NCBI GenBank assembly: GCA_964035575.1
Contig: OZ037858.1
Location: 992,001 to 1,056,000 of the forward strand
Direction of reading: 5' to 3'
DNA from: Rhynchopus sp. YZ270_cl-10
Lineage: Eukaryota > Euglenozoa > Diplonemea > Diplonemida > Diplonemidae
Length of the DNA: 64,000 bases
The notes beneath the pieces are model-generated. The model saw only the letters and a program-made list of their open reading frames with translations. It was not told where the DNA came from and did not search any database. Shown piece after piece: positions 30,250 through 40,402 of this stretch. Each line of letters begins with the position of its first letter. Position 1 is the stretch's first letter. A program made the translations under genes and the position numbers.

Positions 30250-31332
30250 ATGCAACCACTACAAAAGTGTGGTCGAGGTGTTGCCGGCATGGTTTTTGGC
30301 GCCGGGGTTGGGTGTGCCTTCACAACGCAGGCAAGCGCTGCTGAGGTTGCGTCGTCGAACACAACTCCAGTCAAATTCGGTCTCATTGCGGATATACAGT
30401 ACGCAGATATTGACGATGCGTCAAATTTCTTAGGAACTTCGCGGAGGAGTTATAGGGGTGCTCTTGAGGCATTGCACACTGCGGCTAACGAATGGAAGAC
30501 AGAAGAAACGAATGGACTCTCTTTTGTAATGGATTTGGGTGATATCATTGACCAAATTAACGAAACAAATGGGGTCTCGAGAGAAGCGCTTTCCTCCGTT
30601 CTTGCCGCATTTACCCCGCTTTCGGTTCCGCATTATCATTTAGTGGGCAATCATGAACTCTACAATTTCACCGAAAAGGAGTTAAACGCTCTTCTCCCTG
30701 GGGTGGCGAGGGATGGACAATACTACCATGCGTTCACCCCGACACCTGGTTGGAGGATGGTTGTGCTCAATTCTTATGACATACATTGTATCACCGATCG
30801 CGAAACTCCTCCTAACGCTGAAACCGCCTTTAGATTGCTTGAAAAACACAACCCAAATGATGTTCGCTCAAAACGTGGTACCGTAAATTGGTCAAAAGGA
30901 ATTGAAGGAGACGCAATGAAGTTCATGCCGTACAACGGAGGAATCGGGGAGGTGCAGAAGGAGTGGTTAAGGAGGGAGCTGGTTGCGTCGAAAACGCGTG
31001 GTGAGCGGGCGATTGTGTTTACACATGTCCCTGTGTGGCATGAAGCGTCTACAAAGAGAACGGTGCTATGGAATGACGAAGAAATTCTGGAAATTCTGAA
31101 GGAAGGTAACGTGGCGCTTGTCTTTGCAGGGCATGATCATAGAGGGGGTTATGCAATTAAGGATGGGATACATCATGTGACCATTCCAAGCCCACTTAAT
31201 ACAACAAAAGAAATGCGGACGGCGCATGGTATTGTTGAACTCCACGAGGATGCTGTGATCATGCATGGTAGTGGTGGGGTGCCTTCTTATACCTTTACCT
31301 TTCCAAAGCTAGATGCTGTAGCTCATCTCTGA
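30250..31332 (+). CDS. ADPRM: Manganese-dependent ADP-ribose/CDP-alcohol diphosphatase
   Basis: A 360-aa calcineurin-like metallophosphoesterase that hydrolyses ADP-ribose and CDP-choline/CDP-ethanolamine-type diphosphates. The motifs appear in order. GLIADIQYAD is at residues 44-53; the D-x-Q in place of D-x-H is characteristic of this subfamily. DLGDIID, GNHEL, FTHVPVWHE and FAGHDHRGGY complete the dinuclear metal site. The N-terminus has a hydrophobic segment (VAGMVFGAGVGCAF) that could be a signal or anchor. I start at 30250, directly after CCCAATAGG, because an upstream in-frame start lies in poly-A/T spacer. It lies 7.5 kb from the CDP-ethanolamine-making enzyme gene, a possible functional link though not an operon. 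Confidence 0.88.
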   Translation: MQPLQKCGRGVAGMVFGAGVGCAFTTQASAAEVASSNTTPVKFGLIADIQYADIDDASNFLGTSRRSYRGALEALHTAANEWKTEETNGLSFVMDLGDIIDQINETNGVSREALSSVLAAFTPLSVPHYHLVGNHELYNFTEKELNALLPGVARDGQYYHAFTPTPGWRMVVLNSYDIHCITDRETPPNAETAFRLLEKHNPNDVRSKRGTVNWSKGIEGDAMKFMPYNGGIGEVQKEWLRRELVASKTRGERAIVFTHVPVWHEASTKRTVLWNDEEILEILKEGNVALVFAGHDHRGGYAIKDGIHHVTIPSPLNTTKEMRTAHGIVELHEDAVIMHGSGGVPSYTFTFPKLDAVAHL

Positions 31333-31819
31333 AGGGGGTAAAAAAAAAGGGGGAAAAGAAGAAAAAAATATGGGGAAAAAAATGTTTGAAGCTTTGGGCA
31401 ACAAATGACCCACAACATTCCTTTTTTTTTTACTCAAAATGGTGTAGTGTCTTTTCTGAGGTTGGGTGGGGAGAAAGGGGGGTTGGGTGGGTGGGGTTTT
31501 ATTTTTAGAGAACGTCAACTAACTATCGAGGTCCTCACCCCCCTTTTTTTTTGTGCTCTTCTTTCGGGCTGGATCGAAATGGGTCCATTGGAGTGCCTAC
31601 ATCAATAACCACTATTTTTTTAAGGTGTTTGCACTTCCAACTTTTTTTTTGTGAGCACGTGCCTGAATCCATGCCAAGTTCACTTTTTTGTTATATTCAC
31701 CCTAACTCCTATACATGCTAACAGTGTAACAAAAAAAAACGAGACTTCCGTTCCTTTCCCCATCACAAATATCTCTCCTTTCACCCTACCCCCTACAGGC
31801 AGAGCATGTGATCCATTTC
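31333..31819. other. Spacer with R2 repeat
   Basis: G-rich and T-rich runs, with an R2 copy at about 31551-31610 (CGGGCTGGATCG, GTGCCTACATCAATAACCAC). A pyrimidine tract ends CCCTACAG at about 31799. A two-codon ATG-TGA lies at 31806-31811, just before the next start. Confidence 0.55.
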
Positions 31820-32980
31820 ATGTTGTACGTTGTGTTGCTTGATGGGTTGTCAGACCCAGGCGCTGCACTTGAGTGGTTAGAGGTAGAAGGGGAACATGCT
31901 TCCAAGCTACAGCATGCGAAGCGTCTCAACACAATTGTCTGCTGCCACCCGACCGGCGAGCTTGCACGCTACGTCCGGGGGAAGGGGATGGACTGTGTGG
32001 GATGCCTCTCTGTCGAGGAGGCTTGCCTGGAGGCGGGACGCGTTCTTGGCTCTTTAGGACACAAACTTGCTGGGACTGTTGTGTGTCTTGTCACCTTTCA
32101 AGAATCGGGCCCGGTGACAAGCATAGAGGAGCATTGGACTGCATTGGTGCAGACACGCATCATGCGCATCGACGGTGCAGATGAGTGTTTCTGCAGCACA
32201 GCACCGCCCTCATTGGGTGCGCTTCTCGACCAAATGCCGGCATCAGCGTTCGCAGTTGCGAAGACGTCTGCGAAGCCGACCCCAACAGCAACACCACCAC
32301 GGCGTGCCAGCAGAGAGCGTCAGATTGTATCACAATGCAACCGCTGTCGCCGCACACTATGGAGCGATGCAGACCGTGAGGAGCACAGCAGGACAATACC
32401 GTGCGATACCTGCGGGCGGTTGTTCTGCACCCGCAAGGCAATGGCAGTGCACGTCGATTCCCAACACCCACGCTGTACAGATGAGACCTGCAGATGCGAG
32501 GCAGTCTTTGCCGACGCAGCAGCCCTCCACAAACACTACACAAACCTCCACAAACCAGTCACCTGCGGGCTGTGCCAGCAGAAGTTCAACAGCATCAAAT
32601 GCGTTGCCGCGCACGCCCTGCAAACACACCCACCCATGTCGACCCTCCTTCCGGTGCACGTCCTGTCTGCCGGCAATCGCTCCTCCAAACACATGATGTG
32701 CAAGAAGTGTGGTGCCCTGGGGAAGGGTCATTCATGTCTGCTACGTGACGCAGATGTGCAGGTGCCTGTATCGATGTCCCCGTCGCCTGCGCGCCTGCAC
32801 GATAGAGAGGCACGTCTCTCGCCCCGTCCCGAGGACAACCGCACCACGCTGACACCCCCCACAGCCTCCCGTGTCAGCAGTGCCAGCAGCAGTGTTCTGC
32901 ACAACGGAGGACGGCAGGAGCTCCACAACCCCGCTGCTGCGCACGAAAATTCGTCGGATAACTCATCTTACACTGAATAG
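31820..32980 (+). CDS. C2H2-type zinc-finger protein
   Basis: A 386-aa protein; the first in-frame ATG is 31820. Residues 1-130 form an unrecognised globular domain (LYVVLLDGLSDPGAALEWL). From about 170 onward there are repeated zinc-finger-like units: CNRCRRTLWSDADREEH, PCDTCGRLFCTRKAMAVH followed by SQH, a C-x4-C-x-C unit followed by an HKHYTNLH pair, and CGLCQQKFNSIKCVAAH. A final CKKCGALGKGHSC unit lacks the second His. The C-terminal 100 residues are Pro/Ser-rich. It is probably a nucleic-acid-binding protein; the target is unknown. An ATG-TGA minimal upstream ORF precedes the start. Confidence 0.78.
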   Translation: MLYVVLLDGLSDPGAALEWLEVEGEHASKLQHAKRLNTIVCCHPTGELARYVRGKGMDCVGCLSVEEACLEAGRVLGSLGHKLAGTVVCLVTFQESGPVTSIEEHWTALVQTRIMRIDGADECFCSTAPPSLGALLDQMPASAFAVAKTSAKPTPTATPPRRASRERQIVSQCNRCRRTLWSDADREEHSRTIPCDTCGRLFCTRKAMAVHVDSQHPRCTDETCRCEAVFADAAALHKHYTNLHKPVTCGLCQQKFNSIKCVAAHALQTHPPMSTLLPVHVLSAGNRSSKHMMCKKCGALGKGHSCLLRDADVQVPVSMSPSPARLHDREARLSPRPEDNRTTLTPPTASRVSSASSSVLHNGGRQELHNPAAAHENSSDNSSYTE

Positions 32981-34069
32981 GGGTGGTGTGCGTGAGTTCG
33001 CCAACAACCAAAACCAGGGGCGGATAGGGGGTAAATGTTCGTACCCACGTAAAAAGTCTGGTCTGAGGCACTCTTCGTAAAAAAGTGCCCACTAAATGTT
33101 ACTGTAACTACATGCAATAAAATCACCTTCAAACGCCAATATGGAATATGGCCATTGTTTGTTAATAAGCATCTATTTTTGGCTTTCCGGACGGTGGCTG
33201 TGAGGTGGTTAATACTACACGCTGAGAAAAGGTAGTTTCCAGAGAGATGTAACGTGGCAGTGGGGGTATGGCACATGGTGGGGCCAGTGTCTTTGTTCAA
33301 CTTTTTTTCAGGGGTTTCTGTGCTAAACAAACAATATATCCTATTCGCAGTTTCAAGTTTTCTTTCCCACCCCCCCGACCCCTTGTAATCTGTTTGAAGT
33401 GTTAGTTTGACAAACCAAAGGATGGGCATTCTTTTCTTGTGATGAAATCAATTTTCTTTTGCACTTTCAATTTATCTCTTTCCTTGCAAAACCCCTAAAA
33501 GACGGGCTTACTGAATGTTCCCATTTTATTCGAGTCCGTTTCAAGCCTCACTTCCTCAGCGGTGTACAGGTAGAGATCTTTCGTGCAGTTTGTTTCTGTT
33601 TCAGCTGAAGCGCGTTCTATATTCCTTTCAGGATTTGTGTCACCGTAACAGCACCTCTACCCAGTGGGTGTCACTTATCTCTGTCACCTCTGCGTCCCAC
33701 CAAAAGCCGAACCCTCCCTCGTGACACTGTCGTCAAGAGACAGCTCGACTGTGAGCTGCATGCCGGTCTCGCAGTGCTGAAAAGTTAATGTACATCGTAC
33801 GTCAAGAGAGGTGATCCAAGCTGCCAAACTCTGCACCAGTGATCACTTGTTGTGACTCTGGAAATTTTGAAAAAAAAACCCCCCCCCCCGTTTTTCCTCA
33901 AAAAAAGCCCAACTACGTACCATCTATGCGAGTCTATTCTTACACATTTCCCTTTTCAACATATTCCACAGAAAAACAAACAAAACCACCTTTTACACAA
34001 ATGGGCTTTTCACCTCGGTGAAGGTCCCTCCCTTCCTTCCTCCCTTCCCTTCCCTTCCTTTTCCTTTTT
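32981..34069. other. Spacer with a minus-strand coding remnant
   Basis: A 1.1-kb spacer. The GC-richer island at 33640-33776 carries a minus-strand coding-like relic, listed separately. A C10 run (about 33881-33890) and CT-rich repeats (34022-34068) follow. A CACAG-A/C leader at about 33967 could be the 5' end of the next transcript and would include a 6-codon upstream ORF (ATGGGC at about 34000). Confidence 0.5.
33640..33776 (-). pseudogene. Minus-strand exon remnant
   Basis: On the minus strand a splice-acceptor-like TTAACTTTTCAG is followed by coding-like sequence (CETGMQLTVELSLDDSVTRE), which then continues in another frame (GFGFWWDAEVTEISDTHWVE) to a stop at 33640. The two parts read as one protein with a lost frame, so this looks like the last exon of a broken gene. 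Family unknown. Confidence 0.35.
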
Positions 34070-34756
34070 ATGTCGAACTTTTATTTGCCTAGGGAACATC
34101 CTTCTGTGATTGTTGCGGAGGAGAAGTACAGGGGGAGCACTTGCACCTACGACGAGGCACCCCCTGAGTCAGCACGGTCACGAGCAGAGCGGGAGAGCTT
34201 TGAGGAGGAGGTCTTTGGTGCCGCACTGTCACGGATACACATCACCGAGCCTGGGACAGGGTACTCTGCTTCATCAAGAAGACGGAGGGAGCACGAGCCT
34301 AGGGTGGTGGAGCGGCATTTCCACCATAGGCACTATGCTGATGGCAGGCATGAGGTGGACGTGGCAGTGCACGATGGTGCGGCGGTCTCAGAGAGTCCTG
34401 GGTATTCAGTGTCGCAGATGTACCGCGATACGTTGAAGCGGGTGGAGGAGGCGGAGAGAGAGTTGAACCTTCCGCCGCATGGTTCAGAGCATGCGTCTCT
34501 GCAGATGCAGCTGGCGCAGGCAGAGGACGCGGCAGCAGCCCTCAGATCTCGTACCACCGCTGCGCTTGAGGAGGCTGAGAGAGAGACGGCTGCACTCAGA
34601 ACAGCCCTAGCAGTCACCCACACAACCCGCCCCCCAGCGCTCCGCACCGCCTCAACGAATGACCCCGTCTTTGCAAGCAACTGGGAGCTCTTTGAGAAGA
34701 AGAAGAAGCCCACCCCAAAACCACGCCCGATAGACAGATACCCCGTCTTTTGGTAA
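34070..34756 (+). CDS. Hypothetical charged protein (228 aa)
   Basis: One exon. N-terminal PREHPSVIVAEEKYRGST is followed by an Arg/His-rich region (RRRREHEPRVVERHFHHRHY), a short coiled coil (about 130-190, Ala/Glu/Arg heptads) and a C-terminal SNWELFEKKKKPTPKPRP tail ending in PVFW. No family is recognised. A TTTGCCTAG lies 20-30 nt inside the frame. If that were the true acceptor the start would be lost, so the 5' end is less certain than for other genes. Confidence 0.7.
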   Translation: MSNFYLPREHPSVIVAEEKYRGSTCTYDEAPPESARSRAERESFEEEVFGAALSRIHITEPGTGYSASSRRRREHEPRVVERHFHHRHYADGRHEVDVAVHDGAAVSESPGYSVSQMYRDTLKRVEEAERELNLPPHGSEHASLQMQLAQAEDAAAALRSRTTAALEEAERETAALRTALAVTHTTRPPALRTASTNDPVFASNWELFEKKKKPTPKPRPIDRYPVFW

Positions 34757-34878
34757 TGTGGTCCCCCCCCACTGTACAATGTAATTTTAGAAAAAAAAAC
34801 TGCGAATCCTCTCTTCCGTTTTAAACACCTTTTTATTCATTTTCACTTTACAGAACACTAAAAGGACACAAAAGCATT

Positions 34879-35634
34879 ATGGGAGTCCAGGAAGAACCGG
34901 AGCAGCAGCCTGCATCGCAGCAGTGGACCTACGATGGTGTCGGACAGCAACAACAGGCGCCTTCTGCACCAGCACCGTCCGCACCAGAGCCTCAGGTGGC
35001 TCCGGCACAGACATACCAGCAGCCACAGCACTACCAGCAACCCCAGCACACCGCACAGCCACAGTACATGCAGTCTGCTGTGGCACCACAGCACCAGGCA
35101 CAGCCAACCCCATCCTCCTCCTCCTCCTCCTCCTCCACCCCTGTCGACCCCCGCGCAGCAGCAGTGCAATACGCAGTGAACAACCCCGACCACGCGATGA
35201 AGGCCGCCAACGCTGCAGGCAAAGCCAACGAGGCCAGCAAGAAGGCAGGCGGGAAAAAGACTTTGGTCGGCTGTGCGGCTGTCGGTGCTGGGGTCGGGCT
35301 TATTGTCTCAGGACCGATCCTTGCGGTGGCAGGCGCAGGCGCGCTCTGCTACGCAGCAACAAGAGACGGCAAAGGAGGCGACGTAGCGCGCACCACAGGA
35401 GACACAGCTGTGTCCGCATACGACAAAGCCAAGGAAGTGAACAACGAACACCAAGTCACCGCCAAGGCAGGCAACGCAGTATCAGGCATTACCTCAAAGG
35501 CGAAGGAGGTCGACGGAAAGCACGGCATCTCCACCAAGGCTGCCGGCATCGCAGTCTCAGGAATGAAGAAACTCCAGGGTGCGCTTGCAACAAAGCCGAA
35601 AGACGGTGGAGCCCCACCACCACCAGCTGTATAG
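34879..35634 (+). CDS. Gln/Pro-rich membrane protein with glycine-zipper segment (251 aa)
   Basis: The leader starts right after CACTTTACAG (34852), 27 nt upstream. Residues 1-95 are Gln/Pro/Ala-rich with QPQHYQQPQH repeats and a Ser run, probably disordered. Around 125-165 there are one or two hydrophobic segments rich in small residues (GCAAVGAGVGLIVSGPILAV), a glycine-zipper type pattern compatible with membrane insertion. The rest is an Ala/Lys/Val-rich helix with repeated AGNAVSGITSKAKEV-like units. The overall plan recalls senescence-domain and LEA-like proteins, without a motif that would settle it. Confidence 0.72.
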   Translation: MGVQEEPEQQPASQQWTYDGVGQQQQAPSAPAPSAPEPQVAPAQTYQQPQHYQQPQHTAQPQYMQSAVAPQHQAQPTPSSSSSSSSTPVDPRAAAVQYAVNNPDHAMKAANAAGKANEASKKAGGKKTLVGCAAVGAGVGLIVSGPILAVAGAGALCYAATRDGKGGDVARTTGDTAVSAYDKAKEVNNEHQVTAKAGNAVSGITSKAKEVDGKHGISTKAAGIAVSGMKKLQGALATKPKDGGAPPPPAV

Positions 35635-36936
35635 GATCCGTGAACATCCCCCTTTAGGCTTGGGGCGTATTTTAAAAAAATTCTAACCTACTGATTCGTT
35701 CAATTTTTTTTGTAAGGCGCTTCTCCTTTTTTTTCTCCCCCGATTTTTTGGATGGTTGCATTCGATTGTTGTCTTTGTGGGTGTCAACAAAGCTGTGTGT
35801 CAAAAAGACTCTGTACCTCTTTCTCTTATCTAGCGGGCAAAAATACAGCACGGGAGAACATTGAAGGCCGAAGTGGAGAAGGTTTCCGCGTCAACAGCAT
35901 TTGGACGTGGGTCAGTCGTTCCTAAGGCAAGCCTGCACTCCCTTTTTGGTGTGCGATGTTCTATACAATTTTCTAGGATTTTATTTTTTCAAACAAATTG
36001 TGCATTGATTCATTCACGTTTAGTTAAAAAAAAATGCAAGCTCGTCGTGGGTGATTTGAGTCAGATAGAGTGAGGTGCGACTGTCTCATCCAGTTATACA
36101 ACGAAGGGAAGGTGGTGTACGAAAGTAAAGTAGACACCATTTCTCCAATAATATAGTAACCCGAATATACGTAGCGTGCAGTGCAGACAAAAACACCCCC
36201 ACCCTCAGTTCTTCCTATTTCCTAACTGTTTTTCCCCCTCCCGCGGAGATCTGGTGCCTGCGTCCACAGAGACGTTGTGCACTTCAACCACCATTTTTTT
36301 CGTATGTGCTTTCATCCGGATGGCTGACATCGTAAGTAGGTCAGTCGGAGGTGCCTGCATTAAGAACTACCATTTTTTTCCCCCTAAGAACGTAGAACCT
36401 AGGAAACCGTCGTCTGCAAAAAAAAAAGCTTACCTCTTTACTGAGGCGGAAAAAAATAAAATAAATTTTGGAGGATGTTTCTTGTTTCGAAGGTGGGTTT
36501 TTCGTCTGCAGAGGCGTCTCTGTACCTTCACACAATCTCTGTTTTTTTTGTGGCTGATGATAGGGGGGCGGATGGGGGGAAGTTTTGCACACTTTTTTTA
36601 TATTTTTTGCGCGAGAAAAAAAGTAGTATTTCAAAGAAGGAAGCTCCAAGGACCGATTCTTCTATTTGCCACTTTCCAAATTTGTTTGTTATTTTCGTTC
36701 CTTTTCTTGTACACTACAATAATGCTTATTCTAGTGACTGTGCTTCATTTTCCCCAGCTTGCCCCCGCTGCAAAACGCTTTTCCTTTTACTGTCCTGAGT
36801 CACAATAAACAAACGCAAGCAAGGAGATACAAGCCTTACCACCCCCCCGTAACATTTTTGCAACGTTCTTAGACTCCCTCATTTCAAACCTTCCCGCATA
36901 TGTCTTAGACAAACAGAGAGTGGGGTTTGGAAGATT
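35635..36936. other. Spacer with R2 and R4 repeats
   Basis: A 1.3-kb spacer with no supportable gene. It contains R4-like copies at about 36246-36295 and 36495-36540 and a well-preserved R2 copy at 36305-36376. TATGTCTTAG lies 28 nt before the next start. Confidence 0.55.
36305..36376. repeat. Dispersed repeat R2, well-preserved copy
   Basis: GTGCTTTCATCCGGATGGC followed by TGACATCGTAAGTAGGTCAG, TCGGAGGTGCC and TGCATTAAGAACTACCA, then a T-run. It contains the 10-bp palindrome CATCCGGATG and a CTGAC/GTCAG stem. Closest relatives are at 55214-55284 and 28182-28250; more diverged ones are at 5745, 6748, 24364 and 31551. Confidence 0.65.
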
Positions 36937-38949
36937 ATGGCATGGTTTCCCAGACAAGAAAAGGAAGGCGTACCTAGATTTGGATTCGGCGAAACAGAAA
37001 CACGTGGCTTTGCACCTGCACCATCTGGAAGGAACCCGTTTGGAACACAGCCTACGTCTGCACCTGCACCGATACAAGATGAGGAAGTCGAAGGCAAGGT
37101 GCACGCGGAGGAGACAATCGTGAAGGAGGAGACAGGCGGCCTTGTGTGGTGCTGCACCAAGTGCGGCACACCAAAAAGGTCTTTGGTTGGCGCACACCTG
37201 ACAAACAAAGACAACGTCTCCTCACAATGTAGGTCCAAGGATTGCCACTACAAAAAGCGCAACTTCGCTGAAAAAGAGGTGTCAGCAGCACCGTCACCGT
37301 TTGGTGCGACAAGTGGTGGCTTCGGGGCATCAGCTTCCACACCCTCATCGGCTAATGCGGGGTTCCGAGGCAGCTCTGTTTCGGGCTTCAGCAGCAGCCC
37401 CTCTGCAACCACGTCCGGCACGTTTGACTTTGGATCCGCAACAGCGTTTTCGAGCAGCTCTGCGAACTTTGGAAGTTCATCAGACACAAACGATTTCAGT
37501 TTTGGGAGTATACCTGCACTGGCCCCTGGAAGTGGCTTTGTAGCGCCTTCAGCAACAAAGTCAGCAACACCGGCGCCGTTTGGAAGGAACCCGTTTGGAA
37601 CACAGCCTACGTCTGCACCTGCACCGATACAAGATGAGGAAGTCGAAGGCAAGGTGCACGTGGAGGAGACAATCGTGAAGGAGGAGACAGGCAGCCTTGT
37701 GTGGTGCTGCACCAAGTGCGGCACACCAAAAAGGTCTTTGGTTGGCGCACACCTGACAAACAAAGACAACGTCTCCTCACAATGTAGGTCCAAGGATTGC
37801 CACTACAAAAAGCGCAACTTCGCTGAAAAAGAGGTGTCAGCACCGTCACCGTTTGGTGCGACAAGTGGTGGCTTTGGTGCAGTCTCGTCTTCTACAGAGT
37901 CATCATCAGCAAGCACGAAAACGTTTGGTTTTGGAAGCACACCTGCAACAGCGTTTTCGAGCAGCTCTGCGAACTTTGGAAGTTCATCAGGCACAAACGA
38001 TTTCAGTTTTGGGAGTATACCTGCACTGGCCCCTGGAAGTGGCTTTGTAGCGCCTTCAGCAACAAAGTCAGCAACACCGTCACCGTTTGGTGCAACAAGT
38101 GGAGGCTTTGGTGCAACCTCGTTTTCTGCAGCGTCATCATCAGCAAGCACGAACGTGTTTGGTTTTGGAAGCTTCAGCATGGCCCCGAAATGTGCTACCC
38201 ACAAACCACACCTAGACAACCCTTTTGCTGTTCTTCACAACAAACATGCCAACAACCCTTTCGGCACCGATTCAGTCGCAAGGAAGAAAGAAGCAGCGCT
38301 GGAATGGCTCAGGGAACATTGGGTGGAGCAGGCGGTGATAAAAAGCATTGCTGATAGTGTGCTGCCAGAGGGCGACAACGAAGGGAGGCGGGCGGTTCTG
38401 GGTGACAAGGTTGTGAGGTACTCCCACGGCTCCACCTTCCCCCACACTGTGGGCATTGTGCGTTACGTGTCTAAGAAAAAAAGGGAGCTGTATGCCCCAC
38501 TTAGTCCGTGCCCCTTCACCTCCCGTCCACTTCCACACCCTACGGATCTGTGGGTTGAGTTGGAAGGAGGTGTAGCCGTTATGCTCGGACTGCTCTCCTC
38601 CACCGTCTTCTCCGCCTCTGAGGTACCCATGGGGCTCCTCAACAACGTCATCACCCAATGCCTCCCCATAGATCCTGCGAGCGGAACTGGGTCCATGCTG
38701 AATCCGTTTCCACCCCCACCATCCGGAAGCGACCCGTTTGCAAAGAACACCCACCCTGGACGTGCGCCATTCGTGCAGGTTGGCACTGTTCCGGGATTTG
38801 TGAACGATGCATCCTCGCCACCGAGCACAGGCACATACAAAGAAGGGGCCAAACACATTGCTGTGCACTTCCCGCCGTCGAGTCGTTCTGCAACCATTCA
38901 TTTCCACATTGCCAACTCCAGCAGTGAGCCGGTCCTTACGACGCAGTAA
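36937..38949 (+). CDS. FG-repeat protein with zinc-binding-like modules, rearranged copy A (670 aa)
   Basis: One exon. The first residues (FPRQEKEGVPRFGFGETET) match an internal segment of the next gene (its residues ~68-85), so the N-terminus looks like a 5'-truncated copy. Two four-cysteine modules, WCCTKCGTPKRSLVGAHL followed by SSQCRSKDC, lie at about 70-112 and 254-296. They sit in a DNA segment duplicated in tandem (37027-37287 and 37576-37836, nearly identical). FG, PFG and FGFG motifs fill 115-250 and 297-420. The C-terminal 230 residues (GIVRYVSKKK, then LSSTVFSASEVPMGLLNNV, then GTYKEGAKHIAVHFPPSSR) match the end of the next gene. FG content suggests a nucleoporin or other phase-separating protein. 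It may be functional or a decaying duplicate. Confidence 0.78.
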   Translation: MAWFPRQEKEGVPRFGFGETETRGFAPAPSGRNPFGTQPTSAPAPIQDEEVEGKVHAEETIVKEETGGLVWCCTKCGTPKRSLVGAHLTNKDNVSSQCRSKDCHYKKRNFAEKEVSAAPSPFGATSGGFGASASTPSSANAGFRGSSVSGFSSSPSATTSGTFDFGSATAFSSSSANFGSSSDTNDFSFGSIPALAPGSGFVAPSATKSATPAPFGRNPFGTQPTSAPAPIQDEEVEGKVHVEETIVKEETGSLVWCCTKCGTPKRSLVGAHLTNKDNVSSQCRSKDCHYKKRNFAEKEVSAPSPFGATSGGFGAVSSSTESSSASTKTFGFGSTPATAFSSSSANFGSSSGTNDFSFGSIPALAPGSGFVAPSATKSATPSPFGATSGGFGATSFSAASSSASTNVFGFGSFSMAPKCATHKPHLDNPFAVLHNKHANNPFGTDSVARKKEAALEWLREHWVEQAVIKSIADSVLPEGDNEGRRAVLGDKVVRYSHGSTFPHTVGIVRYVSKKKRELYAPLSPCPFTSRPLPHPTDLWVELEGGVAVMLGLLSSTVFSASEVPMGLLNNVITQCLPIDPASGTGSMLNPFPPPPSGSDPFAKNTHPGRAPFVQVGTVPGFVNDASSPPSTGTYKEGAKHIAVHFPPSSRSATIHFHIANSSSEPVLTTQ

Positions 38950-40402
38950 AGGGGTTGTTTGCACCTACAGCATCATCGGATTTGTTCCGGGATTCGCGAG
39001 CGATGCGACCTCGTCCGCACCATCGTCAAATTGTTTAGTTGCGGTGCCATGCCAATTAGATTAAAGGGCATTGTGCAAAGTTGTTTAAAAGAATGTTTGA
39101 TTGTTCCGAGAGGTGACCCTCCCTCCCCCCCGCATTTTTCCCCCCCAAGGTGACTAAACACGAGGCTAGGTTCAAAACGTCACTTTTCTTTCAATAGTCT
39201 TGCCTCTTGTGTCGCCTGTATTGTATTATAGGAGCCTGCCCTGTACGGCCGCGTCTCTCATCGCACTGAGCCATCTGATGCCTATCAACTGAGCCATTCC
39301 CGAAGGGCCGGTATCGAGTGGCATGTGTACGTATCTGCAGAGAGTTGCGATGACGCCTACACGGATAGCTGGTACCGGGTGTGTCCTGTAGGGATGTCTT
39401 TGGCGTGTAATGAATACTCCTATTTTTTTATTTGGACGTGCCTGCATCCGTTTTGAGGTGTCTGTATGTTGTCAAATACGCTTTTTTATTATTGCGGGTT
39501 TGCGGGTTTATGAGATACGTGTGCATTCATCTTCACTTTTCTTTTATTTGGCTATTAAGCCATAAGTCGCTCCGTGCTCCGCGAGGACACGAGGCTTCCT
39601 GACTTCTGATAAGATACCCCTCCCTTTTGGGCAATGCGACGGGATTTGCACACAGTGATGACTGTGTGTATGCCAATGAAGTGCTCTCTGGGTTTGATGT
39701 GCGTGCGCCGATGTGAGGCGTTTGCGTCTTCAATTATTTTTCCTGGTTTTTTTCCTCGTCAGAGTCTCAGCGGTAGACAAGCTTTGTCCACAGTTTAGCC
39801 TACGCTTACAAAATGTCCAAAATATAATTACGTGCCCAGCTCTTCTCGCCAGGCTTGTTCTCTCTCAGCCTTTACTTTGGTTGGACCCCTGTTTCTTGTT
39901 TTGTCTTATTTTTCAGGATATGTGTGCAATGCAGTACATACATCTCAAGTTTATTTTTGTGTAAGGCATTTGTTCTATATTGTGCCTGTTGGCTAGTAAC
40001 GTTGTGTCCGAGTGGTGCATGCTGTGATCAATACGTTGAGGCGTTATGAAAAATCCGGCCACGTTGTGTATATCAATGCACCGGTGTCATAGCGTATTTC
40101 ATATGCAGAAAAATAAGAACACATGCGCAATTTTTGAAAGGTTTTCTTTGACGTACCCGGCAGACCGTGCTTGAATGCGACATTGTACATGCCAATATCA
40201 CAAACGAAACCGCTGTGCAATTGACGTTATTCCCGTTGCACCGTCCTGCGAGCCGTGCAGCTATTGCTGTATGACAATGACTGCGAAGGTGGACAAGCAC
40301 GCAAGACGCAAGGCTGGGATACATGTTCCAATATCTCTTCTGCTTTATTCACCACGCATCACACATCACATTCCAGAAAACAAACAACACACAGAAAATT
40401 CA
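38950..40402. other. Spacer with duplicated flanks
   Basis: The first 35 nt after the stop match the sequence after the stop at 45678. The segment 40030-40110 (GAGGCGTTATGAAAAATCC) matches 46050-46130 upstream of the third FG gene. So the FG genes were duplicated with their flanks. An R3 hairpin is at about 39145-39175 and an R4 relative at about 39705-39740. A GC-rich patch at 39230-39410 has no recognisable content. The end reads CACATTCCAG plus an A/C-rich leader. Confidence 0.6.

Noticed and set aside
32968-33429. 153-codon minus-strand frame after the zinc-finger gene
   Set aside because: AT-rich codons unlike all established genes of the window and no domain-like segments.
36176-36808. 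210-codon + frame in the spacer before FG gene A
   Set aside because: Phe/Leu-rich translation of T-runs that crosses R2 and R4 repeats; no leader or acceptor context.
39230-39320. Minus-strand TGGCTCAGTTGATAGGC, like a tRNA A box
   Set aside because: No B box follows and no cloverleaf folds; probably chance in a GC-rich patch.
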